From contig JALVUF010000046.1 in NCBI GenBank assembly GCA_027023805.1, positions 1 through 64,000 on the forward strand: a stretch of 64,000 nt of DNA. Direction: 5' to 3'. Below, piece after piece: positions 26,333 through 35,070 of the stretch (position 1 is the stretch's first letter; the number at the start of each line of letters is the position of its first letter). The DNA comes from Helicobacteraceae bacterium. Its GTDB lineage: Bacteria > Campylobacterota > Campylobacteria > Campylobacterales > Sulfurimonadaceae. The position numbers and the translations under genes were made by a program. The notes under the pieces are model-generated. The model was not told the DNA's origin, did not search any database, and was given only the letters and a program-made list of their open reading frames with translations.

Positions 26333-28801
26333 ATGAGTATTAAACAAAAAAATGAACATGATTATTATACATGTCCTATGCATTTGGAAATCCATGAACA
26401 TGACGAGGGAAATTGTCCAAAATGTGGCATGACTCTGGTATTGGCATCAACTTTACAAGATAAAGAGGATATAGAATCGGGCGCAGATGAACAAGATGAG
26501 AAAAATATATATTGTATTGACGATTCTTGTGAAATAGGAGAGACTTTTTATACCTGTCCCATGCATCCTGAAATCCATCAAAATCATCCAGGAACATGTC
26601 CAAAATGCGGCATGACGCTGGAAAAAGAGGTAGAAGCCCTGCCTACAGTTACAACTAAATATACATGTGCCATGCATCCAGAAATTATTCGTGATGAACC
26701 CGGCAGTTGCCCGATTTGCGGTATGGCGTTAGAGCCTATTACTGTTGAGGCAGATGAGAAAAACGAAGAACTAACAGATATGAGCAGACGCTTTTGGATA
26801 AGCACGGCTTTATCGGTGCCGCTTTTTATAATAGCCATGATAAGTGATTTGGCTCCGCAGTATATAATGCATTTTAGCATGTTTATACACGCATTAAATC
26901 CAACATACAGCATAGGGCTCAAAGATATACAGTGGATTGAATTTATTTTGGCAACTCCCGTTGTTTTATGGGGCGGATGGCCGTTTTATGTAAAAGGTTA
27001 CAACTCTATTAAAACATGGAATCTGAATATGTTTACGCTTATATCTATGGGTGTCGGGGCTTCTTATATATACAGCTTGGTGGCTTTCTTTTTTCCACAT
27101 ATCTTTCCGCCACGGATGCTCACAAAAAGCGGTTTGGTGCATGTATATTTTGAGGCGGCATCTGTTATCACCGCGCTTGTTCTTTTGGGACAGGTGTTAG
27201 AGCTTCGTGCCAGGAGTAAAACTAACACGGCTATCAAAACTTTACTGAACCTTGCTCCAAAACAAGCACACTTAATAGATAAAGATGGTAATGAGAGAGA
27301 TGTAAATCTTGAGTTAGTGCATGTAGGAGATAAGCTTAGAATAAAACCCGGAGAAAAGATACCTGTTGACGGTGTTGTTGTGGATGGACAAAGCAATGTA
27401 GATGAATCCATGATAACAGGCGAGCCTATACTTATTACAAAAACAAAAGATGACAGCATTATAGGCGCAACGCTAAATAAAAACGGCACACTTGTTATGC
27501 AAGCTACACATGTGGGAAGCGATACGATGCTCTCACAAATCGTACAGATGGTTGCTCAGGCCCAGCGTTCGCGCGCCCCTATACAGCAATTAGCGGATAA
27601 GGTGTCTGGTTATTTTGTACCTGCTGTTGTTTTATCCGCTGTTTTGGCATTTATCGGATGGTGGTTTTATGGACCGCAGCCACATTTAGCCTACGCAACC
27701 GTAGCAGCCGTTTCAGTTTTAATCATCGCCTGTCCGTGTGCATTGGGTCTGGCAACTCCTATCTCTATCATGGTTGGAACAGGTCGCGCGGCACTGTCTG
27801 GCATCTTAATCAAAGATGCAAAAACGCTAGAGACTATGGAAAAAGTAAATACCGTAGTGATTGATAAAACCGGTACTATTACACAAGGAAAACCAAAAGT
27901 CACAACCGTGATAATAGGTGACGGTTTTGATGAAGATATGGTTGTAAAATATGGAGCCAGCCTGGAGAGAGCAAGCGAGCATCCATTGGCTGATGCGGTT
28001 ATAGAGTATGCCAAAGATAAAAATATCGCCTTAACTAATGTAGAAAATTTTCAAGCAATTTCAGGCAAAGGTATTACCGGCGAGATTGACGGTAAAAAGA
28101 TAGTTATAGGCAGTCAGGATTTTTTACAAACTTTAGGTGTTGCTATGTCGAGTATAAAAGATAAAGCCACATCACTTCAAAAAAATGCAAAAGGCGTTAT
28201 ATTTATGGCGATTGATTCTAAATTTAGCGGTATCTTTGGAGTAGAAGACCCAATAAAAGAAACATCTATCCAGGCTATAAAAGAGCTTAAAGCGGAAGGT
28301 ATCAAAGTGGTTATGCTTACAGGTGATAATCAAGATACTGCCGATGCTGTTGCAAAAAAAGTGCAAGTTGATGAAGTTTATGCCAATGTTTTACCGGATA
28401 AAAAAGCAGGCGTTATCAACAAGTTGAAACAAAATGGCGATATCGTCGCAATGGCCGGTGATGGTATCAATGATGCACCGGCATTAGCTTCTGCAGATAT
28501 CGGAATAGCTATGGGTACAGGAACTGATGTTGCTATACAAAACGCAGGCGTTACTCTTATAAAAGGCGATTTGGTGGGTATCGTAAGAGTGCTTAAACTA
28601 AGCAGGGCGACTATGAAAAATATCAGACAAAATCTATTTTTCGCTTTTGTCTATAACAGCATAGGAGTTCCGGTGGCTGCAGGTGTTTTATATCCATTTT
28701 TTGGTATAGTACTTTCACCGATTATTGCGGCAACGGCTATGAGTTTTAGTTCCGTATCTGTTATCACGAACGCTCTTCGTTTAAAAAATGTAAAAATATA
28801 G
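26333..28801 (+). CDS. copA: Copper-translocating P1B-type ATPase with three N-terminal metal-binding domains
   Basis: This exports Cu(I) from the cytoplasm at the expense of ATP. The protein has 822 residues. The N-terminus carries three heavy-metal-binding (HMBD/YHS-like) modules, each CxMHxEI...CPxCGM, starting at Cys14, Cys75 and Cys112, in place of the usual HMA domain. The membrane CPC motif (Cys467, Cys469) in ACPCALGLATP, phosphorylation site DKTGTIT (Asp511), ASEHPLADAV, and GDGINDAPAL define a Cu P1B ATPase. Export is the expected direction given its efflux neighbours and promoter. Silver transport is also likely. CcoI-type copper supply to the oxidase is an alternative but less favoured. 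Confidence 0.93.
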   Translation: MSIKQKNEHDYYTCPMHLEIHEHDEGNCPKCGMTLVLASTLQDKEDIESGADEQDEKNIYCIDDSCEIGETFYTCPMHPEIHQNHPGTCPKCGMTLEKEVEALPTVTTKYTCAMHPEIIRDEPGSCPICGMALEPITVEADEKNEELTDMSRRFWISTALSVPLFIIAMISDLAPQYIMHFSMFIHALNPTYSIGLKDIQWIEFILATPVVLWGGWPFYVKGYNSIKTWNLNMFTLISMGVGASYIYSLVAFFFPHIFPPRMLTKSGLVHVYFEAASVITALVLLGQVLELRARSKTNTAIKTLLNLAPKQAHLIDKDGNERDVNLELVHVGDKLRIKPGEKIPVDGVVVDGQSNVDESMITGEPILITKTKDDSIIGATLNKNGTLVMQATHVGSDTMLSQIVQMVAQAQRSRAPIQQLADKVSGYFVPAVVLSAVLAFIGWWFYGPQPHLAYATVAAVSVLIIACPCALGLATPISIMVGTGRAALSGILIKDAKTLETMEKVNTVVIDKTGTITQGKPKVTTVIIGDGFDEDMVVKYGASLERASEHPLADAVIEYAKDKNIALTNVENFQAISGKGITGEIDGKKIVIGSQDFLQTLGVAMSSIKDKATSLQKNAKGVIFMAIDSKFSGIFGVEDPIKETSIQAIKELKAEGIKVVMLTGDNQDTADAVAKKVQVDEVYANVLPDKKAGVINKLKQNGDIVAMAGDGINDAPALASADIGIAMGTGTDVAIQNAGVTLIKGDLVGIVRVLKLSRATMKNIRQNLFFAFVYNSIGVPVAAGVLYPFFGIVLSPIIAATAMSFSSVSVITNALRLKNVKI

Positions 28802-28806
28802 GAGTT

Positions 28807-28838
28807 CTCACAAACTCCTCACAAATTATCATTATAAT
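28807..28838 (+). promoter_or_regulatory. Tandem CTCACAAA boxes and -10 (CrdA-like operon promoter)
   Basis: CTCACAAACT (28807-28816) and CTCACAAATT (28818-28827) repeat at 11 bp, and TATAAT (28833-28838) starts 5 nt later, matching the promoter at 25668-25699 base for base except for one position in the second box. The element begins six bases after the copA stop, so the efflux operon has its own promoter. Confidence 0.75.
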
Positions 28839-28867
28839 TACATAAAACAGCAAAAAAGGATTAAAAA

Positions 28868-29248
28868 ATGAAAACTTTGACAAAAGCTTTTATCATAACA
28901 CTACTAGGCGCGACACTATTGCAAGCTGCCGCATTTACGCAAAATATTCACAGCCATGGTGTAAGCGCTACTGTGAGTTCAAATCAAGCTCTTAGTGCGG
29001 GTTCAAACACGATAGTAGTAAAGCTAAACGGTGCGCAGTATAAAGATGCGAAAGTAAAACTTAGAGCATTTATGCCCGCTATGCCGGGTATGCCTGCTAT
29101 GAAAAGCATGGCAAAAGCGACAAACATAGGTAATGGCAAATATAGAGCTAGGTTAAATCTTGCAATGGCCGGTACATGGCAGCTTTTTATATATATTACT
29201 ACAAAAAACGGTGAACATAAACGGGTTAAAACGTTTTTAAATTTTTAA
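28868..29248 (+). CDS. CrdA/YtkA-like periplasmic copper-resistance protein
   Basis: This 126-residue protein has a signal peptide (about 1-20, ending LQAAA) and a small beta-rich YtkA/FixH-like domain. It carries HSHG near the mature N-terminus and a Met/Pro-rich loop FMPAMPGMPAMKSM, a natural Cu(I) ligand cluster, followed by YRARLNLAMAGTWQLFI. The same order (small secreted protein, TolC-like protein, adaptor, RND pump) is the crdA-crdB-czcB-czcA copper operon of H. pylori, from memory. A CusF-like chaperone role is inferred. Confidence 0.78.
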   Translation: MKTLTKAFIITLLGATLLQAAAFTQNIHSHGVSATVSSNQALSAGSNTIVVKLNGAQYKDAKVKLRAFMPAMPGMPAMKSMAKATNIGNGKYRARLNLAMAGTWQLFIYITTKNGEHKRVKTFLNF

Positions 29249-29265
29249 AATACTTAAGGTAAAAA

Positions 29266-30459
29266 ATGAAAGTTTATATACTTTTGATGTTGCCTCTTTT
29301 TTTGAGTGCAACACCCATATCGGTATTAATACAACATACTAAAAATTCACATCTCTCATTAAAAGCAATTGAGCATAGAATTTTATCGATTAATTATCAG
29401 TACAAAGCAACTAAAAATTTCAAAGACCCGGTTATCTCTCTTGGACTAAGCGATATTCAATTTCAAGATTTAACAAACAGATCACTAGAGCCCATGCAGT
29501 ATTCATCTGTAAATTTTCAGCAAAGCATCCCGTTTTTCGGTAAACGCGCGGCAAATGGTAAAAAGATACTAGCTAAAGAACAAATAGCAAAGATGGATTT
29601 GCAGCAGACCATGGTAACGTTAGTCAAGGGTATAAAGATTACCTCTTATACCATTTGGCAAGCAGAGCAATTACTCTATATAACAAAAAAATATATTAGC
29701 CTAACCAAGCAAGATATTAAGCTGTACACGGCATACAGCAGTAGTGAATCTAGTTCACATATCCAAATGATTGCCGCAAGACTTTTTCTATCAGAGTTAC
29801 AGATCAAGCAAAGCAATCTGCAGGCTGTAATTAAAGGTTTATATAAAAAATTGAGCTATCTTAGCAATATGGATGTTTCACATGTAAAGCTAAATATGAA
29901 AATATATAAACTAAAACCTATAGGGTATTATCTAAAAGATATCGCATCAAATAAAGAGTATAAACTAAAACAAGCTGTATTACGCGAAGCAGATGCGGAT
30001 GTGCGAATTAAAAAATTAGCCTACTATCCGGATCCGTATGTAAAAGTCGGATATTATCACCGTCAAAGATTCAAAGATTATACCGGTATAACAGTAGGAT
30101 GTTCACTACCTATCTATGGCACACAGCATTTAAATGAAGAGCAATCGCAAGCTATGGTGTTGTCAAAAAATAGCGATATTTTAAATTTTAAAAGTGATCT
30201 TACGGCCAGGATAAAAAGAGTATATGCAGACGCACAAAGTTCTTATCAGATATATAATATTTTAACAAATCAAAGCATCCCTCAAGTCCAAGACCTTCAA
30301 CACGTAAGCAATGCTTATATAAGCAATGGGACAAGTCTGTTTGTTTATATAGATACTTTAAAAAGACAATTTATACTAAAAGAGCGCCAAATTATAGCAA
30401 ATGCATCGTACCACAGAAGATTGGCTACTTTAAATGCATTAATTGGTAGAAAAAATTAA
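29266..30459 (+). CDS. TolC-family outer-membrane channel (CrdB/CusC-like)
   Basis: This is a 397-residue outer-membrane efflux protein with a signal peptide (about 1-15). It has the long helical repeats of TolC proteins, with FKDPVISLGLSDIQF and QSIPFFGKRAANGKKIL in the first half, YPDPYVKVGYYHRQRF and ITVGCSLPIYGTQHL in the second, a pattern typical of CzcC/CusC/CrdB channels. It forms the exit duct of the RND complex encoded by the next two genes and is 17 nt after the CrdA-like gene. Confidence 0.88.
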   Translation: MKVYILLMLPLFLSATPISVLIQHTKNSHLSLKAIEHRILSINYQYKATKNFKDPVISLGLSDIQFQDLTNRSLEPMQYSSVNFQQSIPFFGKRAANGKKILAKEQIAKMDLQQTMVTLVKGIKITSYTIWQAEQLLYITKKYISLTKQDIKLYTAYSSSESSSHIQMIAARLFLSELQIKQSNLQAVIKGLYKKLSYLSNMDVSHVKLNMKIYKLKPIGYYLKDIASNKEYKLKQAVLREADADVRIKKLAYYPDPYVKVGYYHRQRFKDYTGITVGCSLPIYGTQHLNEEQSQAMVLSKNSDILNFKSDLTARIKRVYADAQSSYQIYNILTNQSIPQVQDLQHVSNAYISNGTSLFVYIDTLKRQFILKERQIIANASYHRRLATLNALIGRKN

Positions 30460-30473
30460 ACTTAGGAATAAAA

Positions 30474-31469
30474 ATGAGATATTTATTAATACTTAGCTTA
30501 TATTTATCACTTTTACCGGCTAAAGTAATAAGTGTAAGACAACTCTTTAACGTGCAAACCGTAAAAGTTAAAAAAGCTTATCAATACAGAGACATATCGG
30601 CTTATGGTTTTATACGAGCAGATCAAAACAATATATACGATATAGCTCCTAGGTTTGGCGGTTATGTAGAAAAATTGTATGTAGATAAAATCTATCAAAA
30701 AGTGCATAAAGGCGAGCTTCTAGCTACAGTTTATTCTCCGGTTGTCTTAAAAGCAAAAGATAATTATCTAAGCAGTTTAACATATACAAAATCAATAGCA
30801 AACAGATATATGAAACAAAATGCTAAAAATAGATTGAGGTTATTAAATATTCCGACAAAAGAGATAAGCACAATTGCTAAAAAATTAAAAGTTTCATTAT
30901 ATACAAATATTTATGCACCGGCAAATGGATATGTTTTTATAAAAAAACTAAATAAAGGTTCCGCGTTTAATAAAAAAGAGACAATATTTCGGATAATAAA
31001 TCTAAATGATATTTGGGTAGAGACAAAAATTGACCAAAAGCAATTAAAGTATTTAAATAAAATGACAGATTTTACCTTTAAAACTCCTGGGCTCCGCAAG
31101 ACCTTTACCGCATCAATGGTTCAATTGTATCCTGATGTGAGTTTAAAAAGTTCACGCTTAACATTAAGATTGAAGGCAAATAACCAAAACCATAAACTTT
31201 TTCCGGGGATGTATGTATCTGTTAATATGCACTCTGTTGCAAAAGAGTACTTGACTTTACCATCAACCGCCGTGATATTTAAAAATGGAAAACATTATGT
31301 ATTTACTGTTGGTGAGTATGCAGGCGAATATGACCCTCAGGTAGTTCAGGTAGAAGTGTTAGATCCGCATACTTATATCATAAAAAGCGGTCTAAAAGAT
31401 GGACAAAAAGTAGTTAATAATGCACTCTTTATGATGGATAGCGATGCACAAATTAACGGTTTGTATTAG
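30474..31469 (+). CDS. RND efflux periplasmic adaptor (CusB/CzcB-like)
   Basis: This 331-residue membrane fusion protein has an N-terminal signal (about 1-17). The barrel-sandwich hybrid half motifs are APRFGGYVEKLYVDKIYQKVHKGELLATVYSP and YAPANGYVFIKKLNKGSAF, followed by IINLNDIWVETKIDQKQL and a C-terminal part with LTLPSTAVIFKNGKHYVFTV. It links the inner-membrane pump to the TolC channel. It lacks the long Met-rich N-terminal extension of E. coli CusB, so the CrdA-like protein may provide copper. Confidence 0.9.
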   Translation: MRYLLILSLYLSLLPAKVISVRQLFNVQTVKVKKAYQYRDISAYGFIRADQNNIYDIAPRFGGYVEKLYVDKIYQKVHKGELLATVYSPVVLKAKDNYLSSLTYTKSIANRYMKQNAKNRLRLLNIPTKEISTIAKKLKVSLYTNIYAPANGYVFIKKLNKGSAFNKKETIFRIINLNDIWVETKIDQKQLKYLNKMTDFTFKTPGLRKTFTASMVQLYPDVSLKSSRLTLRLKANNQNHKLFPGMYVSVNMHSVAKEYLTLPSTAVIFKNGKHYVFTVGEYAGEYDPQVVQVEVLDPHTYIIKSGLKDGQKVVNNALFMMDSDAQINGLY

Positions 31470-31478
31470 GAGCACAAG

Positions 31479-34400
31479 ATGATAGAAAAACTTATATCAT
31501 TTAGCGTAAACAATAAATTTCTGATACTAATAATAACACTGTTTTTAATTATGGGTTCTATCTGGAGCATAGAAAAGACTCCTCTTGATGCTATACCCGA
31601 TCTTTCACCGCCACAGGTCATAGTTCAGGTAAACTGGGGAGGTCAAAGTCCTCAGGTTATTCAAGATCAGGGTCTTTACCCGCTTATCGCACAGCTTTTA
31701 TCAACTCCTGATATTAAAACCGTAAGAGGATATTCTAGTTATGAGCATGGTTTAATATATGTTATATTCAAGCAAGGCACGGATCTGTATTGGGCAAGGT
31801 CTAGAGTTTTGGAGCAATTAGCCACTATTCAATCTCAATTGCCTCGTTCGATGCAATTGACTCTAGGGCCTGACTCTAGCGGCGTCGGATGGGTTTATGA
31901 ATATGCTTTAACATCTAAGACAAAGAATTTAGCACAACTAAGAACATTGCAGGATTATTTTTATAAATATGCACTTTTAGGTGTTGACGGTGTTAGCAGC
32001 GTTGCTAGTGTAGGCGGATTTATCCCTACATTTCAAGTAACGGTGAACAATAATGCACTAATTAGATACAACTTGAGTATAAAAGATGTTAAAAAGACTC
32101 TAAAACGCAACAATAATGATACGGGTGGCGGTATAGTTATTAAAAACGGTTATGAATGGATGCTTCAGGCAAATGGGTATGTAAAAGATTTAGATAGTAT
32201 AAGAAAGCTTGTCATAACTTCCAAAGACGGTATTCCTATTACTATAGCAGATGTCGCTAAGGTAGAAAAAGTACCAGCACCTCGTCGCGGAATGGCTGAT
32301 TTAAACGGTCAGGGCGAAGCAGTCGGCGGTATAGTTATGGCACGTTACCATGGCAATGCCTATCAGATTATTCAAAGAGTAAAACAGGAATTAAAACATT
32401 TAAAAGTAAAGGGTGTAAAAATAACTACTGTTTATGATCGTTCAAAACTCATCATAAAAGCAGTCGATACTCTAAAGCATACGCTAATAGAAGAGAGTAT
32501 AATCGTTATAATTGTTATAGCGCTCTTTTTAATGCATCTTCGTTCATCTTTAGTTGTTTTGATCGTTTTGCCACTAACTGTGGGCATAACATTTTTGTTG
32601 ATGAAAATGTTTGGTATCGGCTCAAATATCATGAGTTTAGGCGGGATCGCTATTGCTATTGGGGCAATGGTCGATGCCACGATTGTGATGATAGAAAATG
32701 CCCATAAAAGCATCTTAAAGAGCGAGGCTTCAAAAGGCTCACCGCTAACAGATAAGCAAAGAGCAGAAGTAATAACACAATCTTCCAAATTGGTAGGTCG
32801 TCCGATATTTTTTGCTTTAGCCTTGGTTGTTGCATCATTTTTACCTATTTTTGCACTATCAGGACAAGAGGGTTTACTTTTTATCCCCCTTGCATTTACA
32901 AAAACTTTTGCCATGACTGCGGGAGCTATTTTGTCAATTACATTAGTGCCTATTTTGATGATATTTTTTGTAAAAGGAAAGATTTTAGATGAACATAAAA
33001 ATCCTCTTAGTAGATTTTTTATCTGGATATATCATCCAATTTTAAATATTAGTTTAAAATTAAAATATTTTGTACTTATCATAGCTATCGCGGCACTAGC
33101 TTACATGTATCCTTTATATAAACATCTGCATTGGGAATTTTTACCTCCTATTAATGAGAGAGTTGTTATGTATATGCCTGTTACTCCTTACGGCATAAGT
33201 ATAGATCAAGCAAAAGAGATAACACAAAAAACGGATGAAATCATTAAAAGTTTTCCTGAAGTTAAAACTGTTTTTGGAAAAGCTGGACGTGCAAGTACAC
33301 CGACAGATCCAGCACCTCTTAGTATGCTTGAGACCATCATCACTTTTTACCCGCAAAGTAAATGGCCAAAAGGGATGACGTATAAAAAACTAATATCAAA
33401 AATGCAAAATGCACTTCAAGTTCCAGGTTTAGTCAATTCATGGACTTGGCCGATACGTGGACGTATAGATATGCTCTTAAGTGGCATAAGAACACCTCTT
33501 GGTATCAAAGTGTATGGTCCAAAAGCAAGTTTGCTAGAAAAATATAGTCAAAAAATACAAGATATTTTAAATAAGGACAAACAAACACTCTCTGCTTTTG
33601 CCGATCAGACAACAGCCGGATATTATGTTTATATGGATATGGATGCAAAAGCAATGCAAAGATATGATATAACTAAAGAGTATTTATTCAATTATATCTC
33701 ATTAGGATTGGGAGGTGAGAAAATCTCAACTATGTATAGAGGTCTAGCACGTTATCCGATAACGCTGAGATATAAAGAAAACGAGAGAAGAAGTCTAAGC
33801 AGCATAAAAAATATCCAGATAAAAACAAAACTTGGATTTGTACCTCTTAGTACATTTGCAAGAATCTATTATCATCAAGGACCTTCTGTTATTAAAACAG
33901 AAATGGCAACCCCGGTTAGTTATATATATATAACGCCAAAACAAGGAATTAGTCCTACACAGTACAAAAACCATGCAAAAAAACTGCTTGAGTCTCTACA
34001 ACTACCGGCAGGGTATTATATACAATGGGCAGGTTCTAGTGAATATTTAAGTGCCGCTATGAAAAAAATTGAGTGGATAGTTCCGGCAGTATTCCTTATT
34101 ATATTATTACTTATCTATTTTGCACTTAAAAAGATAATCCCGACACTAATTGTATTTTTCACGCTTCCATTTGCTCTGCTTGGCGGTCTTATCTATATTA
34201 ATTTGCTACATTTTAATATGAGTTTAGCCATTATCGTGGGATTTTTAGCCCTTCTTGGTGTGGCATCTGAGACGGCGATAGTTATGATTATATATCTTCA
34301 AGAGGCAGTTGATGAGGAGCAGGCAAAATTTAAAGACAAATTTGGTTATAAAGAGTTGCATTATGCAATATATATCGGTGCGGTTCAAAGGCTGCGTCCA

Positions 34401-34613
34401 AAACTTATGACCGTTTTTGCAATCATAGCAGGCTTGCTGCCTATTATGTATTCTCATGGCGTGGGAAGTCAGATTATGCAGCGTATTGCCGCACCTATGA
34501 TAGGAGGAGTCCTAAGCTCTGCCGTGCTTAGTCTTATTATTATCCCAATTTTATTTACAATCTATAAAAAATGGGAGTTAAATAAAAATAAAAAAGAGCT
34601 ATCGGTTAAATAA
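31479..34613 (+). CDS. Heavy-metal RND efflux pump (CusA/CzcA family, Cu/Ag type)
   Basis: This 1044-residue, 12-helix inner-membrane pump expels metal ions from periplasm or cytoplasm using the proton gradient. N-terminal PLDAIPDLSPPQVIVQVNWGGQSPQVI and the fourth-helix motif AIAIGAMVDATIVMIENAHK are characteristic of the heavy-metal (HME) class, and the latter wording matches CusA-like monovalent pumps rather than CzcA divalent pumps. The GREPT-like start and the repeat helix GVASETAIVMIIYLQE are also present. It is the last gene of the CrdA-like operon and its 3' end overlaps the convergent gene by 8 nt. Confidence 0.92.
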   Translation: MIEKLISFSVNNKFLILIITLFLIMGSIWSIEKTPLDAIPDLSPPQVIVQVNWGGQSPQVIQDQGLYPLIAQLLSTPDIKTVRGYSSYEHGLIYVIFKQGTDLYWARSRVLEQLATIQSQLPRSMQLTLGPDSSGVGWVYEYALTSKTKNLAQLRTLQDYFYKYALLGVDGVSSVASVGGFIPTFQVTVNNNALIRYNLSIKDVKKTLKRNNNDTGGGIVIKNGYEWMLQANGYVKDLDSIRKLVITSKDGIPITIADVAKVEKVPAPRRGMADLNGQGEAVGGIVMARYHGNAYQIIQRVKQELKHLKVKGVKITTVYDRSKLIIKAVDTLKHTLIEESIIVIIVIALFLMHLRSSLVVLIVLPLTVGITFLLMKMFGIGSNIMSLGGIAIAIGAMVDATIVMIENAHKSILKSEASKGSPLTDKQRAEVITQSSKLVGRPIFFALALVVASFLPIFALSGQEGLLFIPLAFTKTFAMTAGAILSITLVPILMIFFVKGKILDEHKNPLSRFFIWIYHPILNISLKLKYFVLIIAIAALAYMYPLYKHLHWEFLPPINERVVMYMPVTPYGISIDQAKEITQKTDEIIKSFPEVKTVFGKAGRASTPTDPAPLSMLETIITFYPQSKWPKGMTYKKLISKMQNALQVPGLVNSWTWPIRGRIDMLLSGIRTPLGIKVYGPKASLLEKYSQKIQDILNKDKQTLSAFADQTTAGYYVYMDMDAKAMQRYDITKEYLFNYISLGLGGEKISTMYRGLARYPITLRYKENERRSLSSIKNIQIKTKLGFVPLSTFARIYYHQGPSVIKTEMATPVSYIYITPKQGISPTQYKNHAKKLLESLQLPAGYYIQWAGSSEYLSAAMKKIEWIVPAVFLIILLLIYFALKKIIPTLIVFFTLPFALLGGLIYINLLHFNMSLAIIVGFLALLGVASETAIVMIIYLQEAVDEEQAKFKDKFGYKELHYAIYIGAVQRLRPKLMTVFAIIAGLLPIMYSHGVGSQIMQRIAAPMIGGVLSSAVLSLIIIPILFTIYKKWELNKNKKELSVK

Positions 34614-34809
34614 TACCGAGCTCAGCTAAAATAGGTTCCATCTTTGCAGATAGAGCCACTAACTCTTTGTATAAGATGCCCTCTGCTTTATCTTCTTCAA
34701 TCCATTCATCAATATGTTTAATACTTTGTGATTTTTCATCTTGCGTCAAATCTTTTGAAGCGCTCACTGCCGACTTTATTTTTCTGACTGTTTCATGTTT
34801 TTTTGACAT
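34606..34809 (-). CDS. Hypothetical small acidic helical protein A
   Basis: I do not recognise this gene. An ATG at 34809 is preferred over 34815 because AGGGG lies 6 nt before it. The 67-residue product is charged, helical and without membrane segments (SKDLTQDEKSQSIKHIDEWIEEDKAEG). It follows the 69-residue gene at 34819 with no gap apart from its ribosome site, and its last 8 nt overlap the end of the RND pump gene on the other strand. The pair is placed at the end of the copper cluster but faces the other way. Confidence 0.55.
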   Translation of the reverse strand: MSKKHETVRKIKSAVSASKDLTQDEKSQSIKHIDEWIEEDKAEGILYKELVALSAKMEPILAELGII

Positions 34810-34818
34810 ATCCATCCC

Positions 34819-35028
34819 CTAATAATTTTTATATTTGCCATCGGCTACATCTTTGGCTATTTCCGCTAATTTGTCCTGAAAAATTTTAAGGAGTTTTTGA
34901 GCTAACTCCTGATCATTTGCTTCGGGAATATCCCAATCTCCAATTTTCATATAGTCATGAAATAAACCTTCAATATCGCCTTTAATCTCTTCTTTCGTTT
35001 TTGCGAGTTCTTTATCTATTACATCCAT
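34819..35028 (-). CDS. Hypothetical small acidic helical protein B
   Basis: I place the start at ATG 35028, 33 nt inside the longest frame, because AAGGAG lies 7 nt before it. The 69-residue product begins MDVIDKELAKTKEEIKGD, is acidic and helical, has no cysteines, signal or membrane segment, and contains GDWDIPEAND. The function is unknown. It is coupled to the small gene at 34606 and lies 42 nt downstream of the glycosyltransferase gene, so the two may form a separate unit or an operon tail. Confidence 0.55.
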   Translation of the reverse strand: MDVIDKELAKTKEEIKGDIEGLFHDYMKIGDWDIPEANDQELAQKLLKIFQDKLAEIAKDVADGKYKNY

Positions 35029-35070
35029 AATTGTTTCTCCTTCTTGTTTATGTTCAAGCACTTATGAAGT

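Noticed and set aside
26333-28801. Calling the P-type ATPase CcoI/FixI
   Set aside because: It has HMBD modules, lies in an efflux operon with a copper-box promoter, and is not adjacent to fixH; export is the better fit.
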